From Marinobacter manganoxydans MnI7-9 (lineage in GTDB: Bacteria; Pseudomonadota; Gammaproteobacteria; Pseudomonadales; Oleiphilaceae): DNA of 64,000 nt. The notes beneath the pieces are model-generated. The model did not search any database. It was given only the letters and a program-made list of their open reading frames with translations, and had not been told where the DNA came from. The DNA lies in the NCBI RefSeq assembly GCF_000235625.1, contig NZ_AGTR01000084.1, positions 1 to 64,000 on the forward strand, written 5' to 3'. Numbering within the stretch: position 1 is the stretch's first letter; each line of letters opens with the position of its first letter. The translations under genes and the position numbers were made by a program. Below, in pieces: positions 9,648 through 17,842 of this stretch.

Positions 9648-10478
9648 ATGAGTTATACCCCGACGGAACCGGCGACTCTGTCGCCGGCTCCGTCAGCTCC
9701 GGTGCTGGATGAGCATGCCCGGGGCTGGCGGAAAAAACTCCTGCAGACAGGTCTGGTCCTTGCGGTGATTCTCATTGCCAGCTGGTACGTGGGCCTGCTC
9801 GATTTCAAAACCCTGGCCAATGGCATGCCAGCGATTGGCGTCCTGTTGGGTGAATCTCTGCCGCCCGACTTTACCAATGTCATGAACTGGGTTTCGCCAC
9901 TTGTCGACACCCTCGCCATGAGCATTGCCGGCACTGCAATTGCGGTTGCCGCTTCGGTACCACTGGCTTTCCTTGCTGCACGGAATACGTCGCCACACCC
10001 GGCTGTTTTCCACATAACACGCACCATTCTGAATGGCCTGCGGTCAGTTCCCGAACTGATCATGGGGATTATCTTCGTCGCTGCCGTCGGCTTTGGCGCG
10101 CTACCGGGCGTTCTTGCCCTCGGCCTTCACTCTATTGGGATGGTCGGCAAATTCTTTGCAGAAGCCATTGAACATGTGGACGAAGCCCCGGTGGAAGCAG
10201 CCGATGCCGCCGGAGCGACTCGCCTACAGGTTCTCTGGCACGCAGTTCTGCCCCAGGTTCTGCCGCAGTTCGCAGATGTATCCATCTACCGCTGGGAGTA
10301 CAACTTCCGCGCCTCGACCGTTATGGGCATGGTGGGAGCAGGGGGTATCGGTTTCGAACTCATGGGCTCACTGCGCATCATGCAGTACCAGGAAGTCAGT
10401 GCCATCCTGATTGTTATCCTCCTGATGGTCACGATTGTCGACAGCCTGAGCGGCTTCCTCCGTAAGAAATTCAAGTAA
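9648..10478 (+). CDS. ptxC: Phosphite ABC importer permease
   Basis: A 276-residue PhnE-type inner-membrane permease with about six hydrophobic segments. The EAA loop reads EAADAAGATRLQVLWHAVLP (around residues 185-205) and contacts the ATPase. The ATG at 9648 is preferred over the in-frame GTG at 9636 because GAGGA lies five bases upstream. The N terminus has a Pro/Ala-rich cytoplasmic stretch before the first helix. ptxD begins 9 bp after the stop. The gene should pair with PtxA and PtxB as the transmembrane channel. Confidence 0.9.
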   Translation: MSYTPTEPATLSPAPSAPVLDEHARGWRKKLLQTGLVLAVILIASWYVGLLDFKTLANGMPAIGVLLGESLPPDFTNVMNWVSPLVDTLAMSIAGTAIAVAASVPLAFLAARNTSPHPAVFHITRTILNGLRSVPELIMGIIFVAAVGFGALPGVLALGLHSIGMVGKFFAEAIEHVDEAPVEAADAAGATRLQVLWHAVLPQVLPQFADVSIYRWEYNFRASTVMGMVGAGGIGFELMGSLRIMQYQEVSAILIVILLMVTIVDSLSGFLRKKFK

Positions 10479-10487
10479 GGAAAACGA

Positions 10488-11498
10488 ATGAAACCAAGAG
10501 TTGTGATAACTCACCGGGTACACGATGAAGTCCTGGCTGCCCTCGAACCACATTGTGAGCTTGTAACCAATCAGTCAAACCGCACGCTCCCGCCAGATTC
10601 GGTGAAGGCCAGGGTAGCCACAGCCGATGCCGTGATGGCCTTCATGCCGGACAGGATCGGCGATGAGTTTCTGGCGGATTGCCCGAACCTGAAGATCGTG
10701 GGCGCAGCCCTGAAAGGTTACGACAACTTCGATGTGGACGCCTGCACTCGCCATGGGGTGTGGCTTTCATTCGTGCCGGATCTTTTAACCGTACCCACCG
10801 CAGAACTGACCATCGGACTCACCGTTGGCCTTACCCGGCAGGTAAAGGCAGCGGACGAATTTGTTCGTTCCGGAGAGTTCAGAGGGTGGCAGCCGAAGTT
10901 CTATGGGCTGGGAATTGAGGGCGCTACCATTGGCATTGTTGGAATGGGTGCCATTGGCAAGGCCATAGCTGTCCGTCTGCAGGGATGGGGTGCGAACCTG
11001 CTCTACTCAGAGCCCGAGGGCTTGCCCTCTGATGAAGAGAGGAATTTGGGGCTGGCGCATACAGGACTGGAAGAGCTTCTCGCCCAATCCGATATCGTAA
11101 TACTGGCGCTGGCACTGAACGAGCATACCTTTCACACCATAAACCCTATACGCCTGGCACTGATGAAGCGGGGTGCCTATCTGATCAACCCATGCAGGGG
11201 TTCTGTGGTCGATGAGAACGCCGTACTGGCGGCACTGGCCTCCGGACAGTTGGGTGGTTACGCCGCCGATGTATTCGAAATGGAGGACTGGGCACGAACG
11301 GATCGTCCGCATGAAATCAGTCCGGAGTTACTTGCCCATCCGAACACATTATTTACCGCTCACATCGGCTCGGCCGTACAAAGTGTAAGGCTGGCCATTG
11401 AGCAACGGGCGGCCGAGAACATTCTGCAGGCATTACGGGGTGAACGGCCGCGGGATGCGATCAATTCTCCGTCATTACGTGAGGACTCTCCATGCTGA
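10488..11498 (+). CDS. ptxD: Phosphite dehydrogenase (NAD-dependent)
   Basis: This 336-residue D-2-hydroxyacid-dehydrogenase-family enzyme aligns without gaps to Pseudomonas stutzeri PtxD across the active site. Met53, Lys76, Trp134, Tyr139, Arg237, Glu266 and His292 all occur at the same numbers. The Rossmann motif GMGAIG is at 152-157. Glu175, which in PtxD disfavours NADP, is kept, so the enzyme should use NAD. It oxidises phosphite to phosphate with release of NADH in the cytoplasm. The signature [10 protein letters not shown] (98-107) is also conserved. The last codons overlap ptxE by 7 bp. Confidence 0.96.
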   Translation: MKPRVVITHRVHDEVLAALEPHCELVTNQSNRTLPPDSVKARVATADAVMAFMPDRIGDEFLADCPNLKIVGAALKGYDNFDVDACTRHGVWLSFVPDLLTVPTAELTIGLTVGLTRQVKAADEFVRSGEFRGWQPKFYGLGIEGATIGIVGMGAIGKAIAVRLQGWGANLLYSEPEGLPSDEERNLGLAHTGLEELLAQSDIVILALALNEHTFHTINPIRLALMKRGAYLINPCRGSVVDENAVLAALASGQLGGYAADVFEMEDWARTDRPHEISPELLAHPNTLFTAHIGSAVQSVRLAIEQRAAENILQALRGERPRDAINSPSLREDSPC

Positions 11499-12352
11499 AT
11501 CCGGTCTGGCTCAAGAGCTTTATCGCGTTGGTCCAGCATCAGAGTTTTCAGGCCGCTGCAGAGAATCTTGGAATCGCCCAACCCACTCTCTCCCAGCATA
11601 TCCAGAAACTGGAACAAGACCTGGATGTGTTGTTGATTCGAAGGGGAAGATCAGGCTGCGAGCCCACCAGGGCAGCTTTGGCACTGGTACCATTCGCAAA
11701 CAGTATATTGCGCCTCGACAAACATGCCCGTGAAGCGGTTCGGGGGGCCGGCGTTCGGATAGGGGCGAGCTCAAACATTGGCATATATATGCTCCAGCCC
11801 TATCTTCGGGCCTTCAGGGACGATAAAGCCTCGCCCGACGTGGACCTCGTAATTGATAATAACCCCTCAATTGCCCGGCAACTAACGATCGGTGAACTCG
11901 ACATAGCCATAATGGAGTGGTGGCAGCCTAAACCCGGATTTCTGGCGCAGGATTGGCGGCGAGAACAGATGGTACTGATTGTTCCACCCGATCACCCATG
12001 CGCAGATCTTCAAAGCATAGATCGGGACACCCTCGCAGAAATGACGCTGCTTGGCGGAGAGCCTGGCACAGGCACAGGCCGGCTACTGGCAAACTTCTTT
12101 GGTGACGAGGGACCGTTTCCGAAGGTGTCTATGCAACTAGGGAGCACAGAGGCTGTCAAACAGGCAGTCAAGGTTGGACTGGGTATATCGCTGGTGTTGG
12201 AAGCGACGGTAAGGGAGGAAGTCCAGGCGGGCTCGCTACGAGCCATCCCCGTTAGTAACCCTGGGTTGGAAAAGGAACTCATGGTGGTCTACCCGAATGC
12301 CTTGGCCAATCATCCGCCAGTCTCTGCATTCCTCAGCCAACTGTGCCACTGA
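11492..12352 (+). CDS. ptxE: LysR-family regulator of the phosphite operon
   Basis: A 286-residue LysR regulator. The N-terminal winged helix includes [20 protein letters not shown] (about residues 17-36) and the rest is a two-lobed co-inducer domain. Its ATG overlaps the end of ptxD, the same order as in described ptxABCDE operons, so PtxE is the natural assignment. The inducer and target site are not visible. The PhoB boxes upstream suggest that PtxE is not the only control. About 100 bp with no recognisable terminator separate it from the sigma factor gene. Confidence 0.85.
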   Translation: MLNPVWLKSFIALVQHQSFQAAAENLGIAQPTLSQHIQKLEQDLDVLLIRRGRSGCEPTRAALALVPFANSILRLDKHAREAVRGAGVRIGASSNIGIYMLQPYLRAFRDDKASPDVDLVIDNNPSIARQLTIGELDIAIMEWWQPKPGFLAQDWRREQMVLIVPPDHPCADLQSIDRDTLAEMTLLGGEPGTGTGRLLANFFGDEGPFPKVSMQLGSTEAVKQAVKVGLGISLVLEATVREEVQAGSLRAIPVSNPGLEKELMVVYPNALANHPPVSAFLSQLCH

Positions 12353-12457
12353 GCAAACGAATAGCTCACACCGAGTGTTAGCCAGACTGCAATTTCATGT
12401 TGAGCAACAACGGACCAACCAGTAACCTGCTGATCAGACACCAAAGCCCGAGGCCCC

Positions 12458-13066
12458 ATGAAGCCTGACTCCCATCAGCTCCCAGACAATGCCAGCGCAG
12501 GAACCGGCCCGCAGTCGCCATCCGATGGCCCTGAGCGTGTTGCCCGGCTGATTCACCGCGTCGCTCAAAAAGACCGCCAGGCTTTCGCCCTCCTCTACCA
12601 GGCAACTGCCCCGAAACTTCTGGGCACCGTGTTGCGTATCCTCAGAGACAGAGGGTGGGCAGACGATGTTATCCAGGACAGTTATCTCAAAATCTGGCAA
12701 AAAGCCGAGCAGTTTCAGGACGGCAAATCTTCGCCGATTACCTGGCTGGTGTCGATTGCCCGTAACGGTGCCATTGATGAGCTGCGCAAACACCCCGCCG
12801 GACGCACCACGAACAGCGACGAGCTGGATGAGATGCCAGGCCGGCAGACATCAGCTCAGGAACAGCTGGAAGACCAGCGGGCGGCAAATCAACTGAATCA
12901 CTGCATCGACCAACTGGAAAAAGACCGACAGGACATGGTGCGCCTGGCCTACCTTAACGGATGGTCCCGGGAGGACCTGGCAAGCCAGTTTGAACAGCCG
13001 GTCAACACGGTAAAGACCTGGCTTCACCGCGCATTGAAACAGCTCAAAAGGTGCCTCGAATCATGA
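12458..13066 (+). CDS. ECF sigma factor, SigK-like
   Basis: A 202-residue extracytoplasmic-function sigma factor. Region 2 covers about residues 45-110 and includes RDRGWADDVIQDSYLKIWQKA, the core-binding and -10 recognition helices. Region 4 covers about 145-200 and contains the LASQFEQPVNTVKTWLHRAL helix-turn-helix. The stop overlaps the anti-sigma factor start by 4 bp. The pairing with an RskA-type anti-sigma factor and a following secreted protein matches SigK/RskA systems. An unusual N-terminal tail of about 30 residues precedes region 2. Confidence 0.88.
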   Translation: MKPDSHQLPDNASAGTGPQSPSDGPERVARLIHRVAQKDRQAFALLYQATAPKLLGTVLRILRDRGWADDVIQDSYLKIWQKAEQFQDGKSSPITWLVSIARNGAIDELRKHPAGRTTNSDELDEMPGRQTSAQEQLEDQRAANQLNHCIDQLEKDRQDMVRLAYLNGWSREDLASQFEQPVNTVKTWLHRALKQLKRCLES

Positions 13067-13791
13067 CTGAACGCGACGACCTGGACATGCTGGTTGCAGA
13101 GTTCGTTCTGGGCACATTGCCAGCCTCGGAGCGGGCCTATCTTGAAAGCCGGCGCAATGAGGACCCGGAGGTAGATGCGCTGATTCTGCAATGGGAAGAG
13201 CGCCTGGGTAAGCTGGCCGAGGAAACCGAGCCCGTTCAGCCCTCACCGGCGTTGTTCGCAAAAATCGAGAAGGCTCTGGACCGAGTGGAATCGACGCCTC
13301 GCGAGGCTGCCGAAACGTCAAACGTGGTTGCGCTGCGCAGCCAGCTGAACCGCTGGCGCTGGAGCACGGCGATTGCCTCGGCGGCCGCCCTGGTTCTCGT
13401 GGCCATTCTGGCGTTCCAGCCGCAGCCCGAGCCTCAAGCCCAGTCGTTTGTTGCGGTTTTCCAGAACAACGATGAGCAGCCGGCCTTCCTGCTGACGGTG
13501 GACCTGAAGGAGCAACGGCTCAACATCCGGCCGGTAACTGCCGAGCCAAGACCCGGAAAATCCTATCAGTTGTGGATCAAGGCCGACGAGCTGGGTCCAA
13601 ACCCCCGCTCCGTGGGCGTTCTGGGCAACGATTTCGCGCTGGATGAAGGGGCGTTGAGCAATTACGACCCTGCCCTGCTCAAGGAGGCCACGTTCGGCAT
13701 CAGTGTCGAGCCCGAAGGCGGCTCACCCACCGGACAGCCCACGGGACCGGCGATTCACGGTTACCTCTACCCCACCGACGGAAACAATTAA
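13063..13791 (+). CDS. Membrane anti-sigma factor, RskA family
   Basis: This 242-residue single-pass protein has a cytoplasmic N-terminal anti-sigma domain (LDMLVAEFVLGTLPASERA), one transmembrane helix around residues 103-120 (TAIASAAALVLVAILAF) and a periplasmic RskA C-terminal domain. That domain ends with the family signature FGISVEPEGGSPTGQPTGP. It should hold the ECF sigma factor at the membrane until a signal triggers release. The ATG at 13063 is preferred because it gives the ATGA overlap with the sigma gene. The signal is unknown. Confidence 0.87.
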   Translation: MTERDDLDMLVAEFVLGTLPASERAYLESRRNEDPEVDALILQWEERLGKLAEETEPVQPSPALFAKIEKALDRVESTPREAAETSNVVALRSQLNRWRWSTAIASAAALVLVAILAFQPQPEPQAQSFVAVFQNNDEQPAFLLTVDLKEQRLNIRPVTAEPRPGKSYQLWIKADELGPNPRSVGVLGNDFALDEGALSNYDPALLKEATFGISVEPEGGSPTGQPTGPAIHGYLYPTDGNN

Positions 13792-13912
13792 TAGGCAGGT
13801 GCCAAAAAAAATCTTCCGTTCCTGAAACTTTGCGCATCGGCTCCCGTAGCTGCAGTTAACCCGCCCAAAAACAACCCGACGGGCGGGAAACACTGACACT
13901 CAGGAGAACGCA

Positions 13913-14341
13913 ATGATCAAGCACGCAAAAACTTCCACACTTCTGGCCGCCCTCGTTTCCGGCGCTTTCGCAACCGGTTCTGCATTGGCCGCTGAACACA
14001 AGGCCGGTGTCTGGACCAACGATCAGTCTGTTGCCAACGGCGTTGTATCCGCCAGAAAGGTGGTTGCCGAGCAGAATGGGTGGCTGGTGGTTCACCGCAC
14101 CGACGAATCCATGAAGCCGGGCCCTGTTGTCGCCCACGCGCCGTTGCGCAAAGGTATGAACATGGACGTCGCCGCCATCCTGACCGAGGAAGTGCAATCT
14201 GGTGACATGCTGATGCTGATGGTTCACAGCGAAGACGGCGGGATGAAAACGGGTATTTTTGAATACACCCTGGGCGCCAAGGAAGACGGCCCGATCAAAA
14301 AGGACGGCAAGCTGGTGATGTCGACTATTACCGCGAAATAA
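13913..14341 (+). CDS. Secreted DUF7282-type protein
   Basis: A 142-residue exported protein with a signal peptide of about 27 residues ending ALA-AEH. The mature part is a single small beta-rich domain with WLVVHRTDES and VAHAPLRKGMNMDV. It resembles DUF7282 proteins that often follow ECF sigma/RskA pairs. A good ribosome binding site (AGGAGA) precedes the ATG. It lies about 120 bp after the anti-sigma gene and may be the main target of the sigma factor. Function is unknown; a periplasmic stress role is only inferred from the neighbours. Confidence 0.7.
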   Translation: MIKHAKTSTLLAALVSGAFATGSALAAEHKAGVWTNDQSVANGVVSARKVVAEQNGWLVVHRTDESMKPGPVVAHAPLRKGMNMDVAAILTEEVQSGDMLMLMVHSEDGGMKTGIFEYTLGAKEDGPIKKDGKLVMSTITAK

Positions 14342-14355
14342 TCGCTCACGGTCTG

Positions 14356-14390
14356 GCTGGCTGCATGCACATCTCGCGCAGGCAGCCAGC
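14356..14390. terminator. Hairpin between convergent genes
   Basis: GCTGGCTGC (14356-14364) pairs with GCAGCCAGC (14382-14390) around a 17-nt loop. It lies between the ends of the DUF7282 gene and the diguanylate cyclase gene. There is no U-tract, so if it terminates transcription it is a weak or factor-assisted site. Confidence 0.35.
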
Positions 14391-14391
14391 G

Positions 14392-15717
14392 CTACTCTGA
14401 CTGACGCTTGCTCGCGTACATGGCTGCGTCGGCCTTGCTGAACAGCAGCCGGGCGGTTTCACCATCCTCCGGATACACGGCCGAACCGATACTGCAGCAA
14501 ACGCGAACCGTTTTGCCACCGATGGCAACCGGCAAGCTCAAAATTTCGCGAATCTTGGCTATGGCATTCTCAACTGACTCACGCCCATGAACATCGGTGA
14601 GCAGAACGGTAAACTCATCGCCGCCCATCCGTGCGACGGTATCTGTCCCACGGGTGCAGTCCCTGAGCCTCTGGGCCATCTCGATCAACAGTTCATCGCC
14701 GGCTTCATGACCCAGCGTATCGTTAATCTGCTTGAAGTCATTCACATCGAGGTACAGCAGCGCCAGCCGCCCCTCGTTCCGGCTGGCTGATCGCAACGCG
14801 GTTTCCAGGCGATCGTAGAACAGGGAACGATTGGTTAAACCGGTAAGCCCGTCGTGGTGCGCCAGGAATCGGAGGTTTTCTTCCGAACGCTTGCGCTCTA
14901 CAACCGTCGCAACCTGGGTTGCCACGAACTCCAGCAGTGACTTGTCGGCCTCATCAAAGGACACGGCCGCTGTACCGCGCTCAATTACCAGGACGCCCAT
15001 GGTGGACTCGTGAAAAACCAGAGGCACCCCCAGCCAGTTGGCTACCTCCGAGCCGGTTTGAGGGTGCATCCCCAAACCCGGATGCGCCGGATTCCGCACT
15101 GCCATAGACGATTTACGGGTGTGGATGACGTCTTCGAGAGCCGATCCCGGGGCCACCTGCCAGTCGATCCAACCGCTCTTCGTGCGCCAGTCGGGCAAGC
15201 TGAGCCGACCGGAGTGCGACTGATTGAAACCCAGGTAGAGATCGGACTCGGGGAAAAGCTCACCAATAATTGAATGAACACCATCGCACAAATCGCGGAG
15301 CGTCTCTGCCTCGTGAGCTGCTTCGGAGATCCGGTAGAGCGCGTTGCGGGTCTGGTCGCCCCGTCGCAAAGCGGTGACATCCCGAGCCACCGCAATCCGG
15401 AGACGGTCTTCCTCAGACCAGCGAGCCGACCACAGGATATGCACGGCATGACCATCCCTGTGCAGGTAGCGATTTTCGAAGTCCGTGTGGGTGTGCCCAC
15501 TCATTACCCTGCGGGCAGCAGCCAGCGTGCGCTCCTGGTCTTCCGGGTGAATGTAGTTCAGCAGCGGTGTTCCGATCATTTCCGAAGGCGAGTAACCGAG
15601 CAACCGCTGGCACGCTTCGCTGACGAAAACGATCTGGCCAGACTCGTCCACCACAAAGATCGTGTCGAGTATGAGATTGACCAGCTTGGGATAGAGAGGA
15701 CTGAAATCGATGGTCAC
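14392..15717 (-). CDS. Diguanylate cyclase with PAS and GAF sensor domains
   Basis: This 441-residue protein has a PAS domain (about 10-115), a GAF domain (about 125-275) and a C-terminal GGDEF domain (about 280-441). The active-site motif is intact (MGGDEF), preceded by RGTD five residues before, the allosteric inhibitory I-site that binds cyclic di-GMP. It should make c-di-GMP in the cytoplasm, with product inhibition. There are no transmembrane helices, so it senses a cytoplasmic signal. Its start overlaps the preceding small gene by 4 bp, suggesting the two form one unit. Confidence 0.9.
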   Translation of the reverse strand: MTIDFSPLYPKLVNLILDTIFVVDESGQIVFVSEACQRLLGYSPSEMIGTPLLNYIHPEDQERTLAAARRVMSGHTHTDFENRYLHRDGHAVHILWSARWSEEDRLRIAVARDVTALRRGDQTRNALYRISEAAHEAETLRDLCDGVHSIIGELFPESDLYLGFNQSHSGRLSLPDWRTKSGWIDWQVAPGSALEDVIHTRKSSMAVRNPAHPGLGMHPQTGSEVANWLGVPLVFHESTMGVLVIERGTAAVSFDEADKSLLEFVATQVATVVERKRSEENLRFLAHHDGLTGLTNRSLFYDRLETALRSASRNEGRLALLYLDVNDFKQINDTLGHEAGDELLIEMAQRLRDCTRGTDTVARMGGDEFTVLLTDVHGRESVENAIAKIREILSLPVAIGGKTVRVCCSIGSAVYPEDGETARLLFSKADAAMYASKRQSE

Positions 15718-15950
15718 ATCCCGTCTCCCTTTACGCCCAGGCGGTCCAGATAGAGATGAAGATCCGCCTCGCTCATGTCCACATATTCCAGCACCCTGCC
15801 ATACAGCATGGCGGTCGGGACATTGCGGCCCTTCAGCTCTTTCTGAGTTTCATGCAGGACGTAAAGAATGATTCTTTCAGTACGGGTAAGGCCGTCTCTG
15901 GCGTCAGGGATCACTTCAAGGAGAGTGCGGGAGTAGTCTGAACCGGCCAT
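15714..15950 (-). CDS. Small conserved-looking protein coupled to the diguanylate cyclase
   Basis: A 78-residue acidic, mostly helical protein. I recognise no family. It has the segment LTRTERIILYVLHETQKEL, which resembles a short winged-helix or adaptor helix, and ends in LYLDRLGVKG. The ATG at 15950 is chosen because AGG lies seven bases upstream; an upstream TTG would add seven residues. The stop overlaps the cyclase ATG (ATGA), implying translational coupling and perhaps direct interaction with the PAS-GAF-GGDEF protein. Confidence 0.6.
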   Translation of the reverse strand: MAGSDYSRTLLEVIPDARDGLTRTERIILYVLHETQKELKGRNVPTAMLYGRVLEYVDMSEADLHLYLDRLGVKGDGM

Positions 15951-15995
15951 GATGTACCTGGTATGGAGCAATGGACCAGCACATAGTAACAGGCT

Positions 15996-16030
15996 GGCAG
16001 CGAAGCCCCCAGAGGGGGTCGCTGCCTTTT
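15996..16030. terminator. Strong GC-rich hairpin
   Basis: GGCAGCGA (15996-16003) pairs with GCTGCC and flanking bases (to 16026), and inner CCCCC pairs with GGGGG. TTTT follows on the plus strand only. It lies just after the stop of the lipoprotein gene at 16040, read on the minus strand, where it lacks a U-tract. It probably marks the 3' end of that transcript. Confidence 0.4.
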
Positions 16031-16039
16031 ACCGCCAAA

Positions 16040-17539
16040 TCAGATCTGTTTGTAGACCACTTCAGACAACCGGCTGCGATTACCATCGGTGTCCAGGGTA
16101 CGGATAGCGAAGTACCAGGTGCCTTCTGTCAGCTCATCAACCAGCAGCTCGTCGACGGAGGCGTCACCAATGGCCAGGCTCTGGTCGAGGTTTTCAGCGC
16201 TGGTGCCGTAGACCACCTCGAAGCCTGCGATTTCGCCCATGGCCAGGCTGTCGCCATTTTCGCGGGTCAGCGGCGCGGTCCAGCTCAGCAGTGCTGTGTT
16301 TGCAGGAGCGGTTTCCTCAGGCGTCGTCTCGGTGACGGGCTCGCTGATTTCAGTGTCTGTTCCTGTGTCCGCTACGGTTTCGTCGGTGGTTGTATCGGGC
16401 TCAGTTGTACCGGCAACCTGCTCGTCGGTTGAACCTGTTGAGGTATCGGTCGAGGTATCGGTGTTGGTGTCGGTTGAGGTGTCAGTGGTGCTGCCGGAAT
16501 CAGTTCCAGCGGTTTCATCGCCGCCAGTGGTTCCGTCGGTGGTGTCACCGGAATCGGCGACGTCGGTATCACTTTCTTCGTTAACATCGGCAATGGTTTT
16601 GAAGCGCTGTACATTGCGGTATTCGACCACCACCAGCTTCTGGCTAATGACGCTTGAATTCACCACGTTCTGCAATTCTGAGGACTGCAAGGCCGCCGCG
16701 CTGACAAGATCTGCCAGTGCCACGTTGGTACCATCGCCCATAACGCTGATCTGGCCGGTGGCACTGACCTGTGAAGTAACGTCATCCAGGACAGCTGAAA
16801 TCGAATCCCACTGGGCGTTGTCATTGACCAGCGCCAGGAATGACGCATTGGCAATCGCCACCTGAATGGCATCCGCGGTTACGCCGGTCATTCCATCCAG
16901 ATTGGTCAGGTCCGGAGGAGTCAGGCGCAAAGCACCGGCCGGAAGGGCGAACCAGTTTTCAACGGTGGTGTAAGCGCTGGAAATCGCTGTCGGTGAGAGA
17001 CCTTCCGAACTGCGCTCAGCCAGTTTTACAGCCAGGTGGGTGAGCGGCGTAAGGTTTACCGTTTCGTTCCGCAAATCGCCAGCACCCAACAGACTGAAGT
17101 TGCTATCCAGCGGCATTACCTGCCCAAACGGCACTGGCTCGGCACCGGCCTGATCGCATTGGGGCAGAACGTCACAGACCATGCGAGTGCCGCCGTCCGC
17201 AGAAAGCTCAACCAGGGCCCAGCCTTCGGCCTTACCGCGAAGCTGCCAGGTATAGCTGCCATCGTCTGCGGTTAATACCGGTTTGGCTGCCTGACGCTGC
17301 GGGGCGTAGTAGCCGTCTTTGTCAGCTATCAGCCGATTTGCAACCACAAGGCCCTGTTGAATGATTCCTTTAACGGCTGCGCCGGCGATCTGGACTGTGG
17401 GCTCAGGCGTCGCGGGAGCAGCCTGCGCCGCCGTGGTGCTCTCTTCACTCGTAATGTCCAGACCGCAGCCCGAAAGCATAACAACCGCAGGTAAAATCAG
17501 CAGTCCTTGCTTCGTTAGTTTTTTGCCGCAATATGACAT
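16040..17539 (-). CDS. Lipoprotein with Thr/Asp/Ser-rich linker and C-terminal fibronectin-III-like domain
   Basis: A 499-residue exported lipoprotein: lipobox LSGC with Cys25. A large Ala/Leu-rich region (about 45-315) follows. Next comes a low-complexity linker of about 90 residues made of Thr, Asp, Ser and Gly (for example TDTSTDTNTDTSTDTST), then a terminal domain of about 85 residues (ALLSWTAPLTRENGD... GTWYFAIRTLDTDGNRS) typical of fibronectin type III. The protein is probably on the outer membrane with the last domain projecting. The function is unknown. The repetitive linker may vary in length between strains. Confidence 0.7.
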   Translation of the reverse strand: MSYCGKKLTKQGLLILPAVVMLSGCGLDITSEESTTAAQAAPATPEPTVQIAGAAVKGIIQQGLVVANRLIADKDGYYAPQRQAAKPVLTADDGSYTWQLRGKAEGWALVELSADGGTRMVCDVLPQCDQAGAEPVPFGQVMPLDSNFSLLGAGDLRNETVNLTPLTHLAVKLAERSSEGLSPTAISSAYTTVENWFALPAGALRLTPPDLTNLDGMTGVTADAIQVAIANASFLALVNDNAQWDSISAVLDDVTSQVSATGQISVMGDGTNVALADLVSAAALQSSELQNVVNSSVISQKLVVVEYRNVQRFKTIADVNEESDTDVADSGDTTDGTTGGDETAGTDSGSTTDTSTDTNTDTSTDTSTGSTDEQVAGTTEPDTTTDETVADTGTDTEISEPVTETTPEETAPANTALLSWTAPLTRENGDSLAMGEIAGFEVVYGTSAENLDQSLAIGDASVDELLVDELTEGTWYFAIRTLDTDGNRSRLSEVVYKQI

Positions 17540-17842
17540 TGTTTCGCACCAATTATTTGACGAATTTGAGCGAATCTTACAGCGGCAGTTTTCGGTTATA
17601 TGCGGCCCAGTTCCGGATTTTTCGGCCGGATTACGTCAGAAAATTGGCGTTTACGGAGGGATACACGTTGTGATGGAAGGTTACAGCATGGAGCCCGGAC
17701 TCCTGAGCATAGGTCATTGTTTTAGGTCCGCTTTTCACAATTCGCTTAAATCCCGGCTGTGGGCCGGGAGCGAATAGCGGGCCGACTGATTACAAATTTA
17801 AACGTTGATGAAACGGGTACTGTTTCACAGTTTTCCGGGGAC
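17540..17842. other. Intergenic region, about 300 bp
   Basis: This stretch separates the puuB stop from the lipoprotein start; both are read leftwards. It is AT-richer than its surroundings and should hold the lipoprotein promoter, but I cannot place -35/-10 boxes with confidence. Near the puuB end there are two short inverted repeats: TCCCGGC/GCCGGGA at 17751-17769 and TGAAAC/GTTTCA near 17806-17825. I see no gene or RNA. Confidence 0.5.
17751..17769 (-). terminator. Candidate terminator of puuB
   Basis: TCCCGGC (17751-17757) pairs with GCCGGGA (17763-17769) around a 5-nt loop. Read on the minus strand it is followed by ATTTAAG, only a weak U-tract. The position about 75 bp beyond the puuB stop fits a transcript end. 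Confidence 0.4.
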
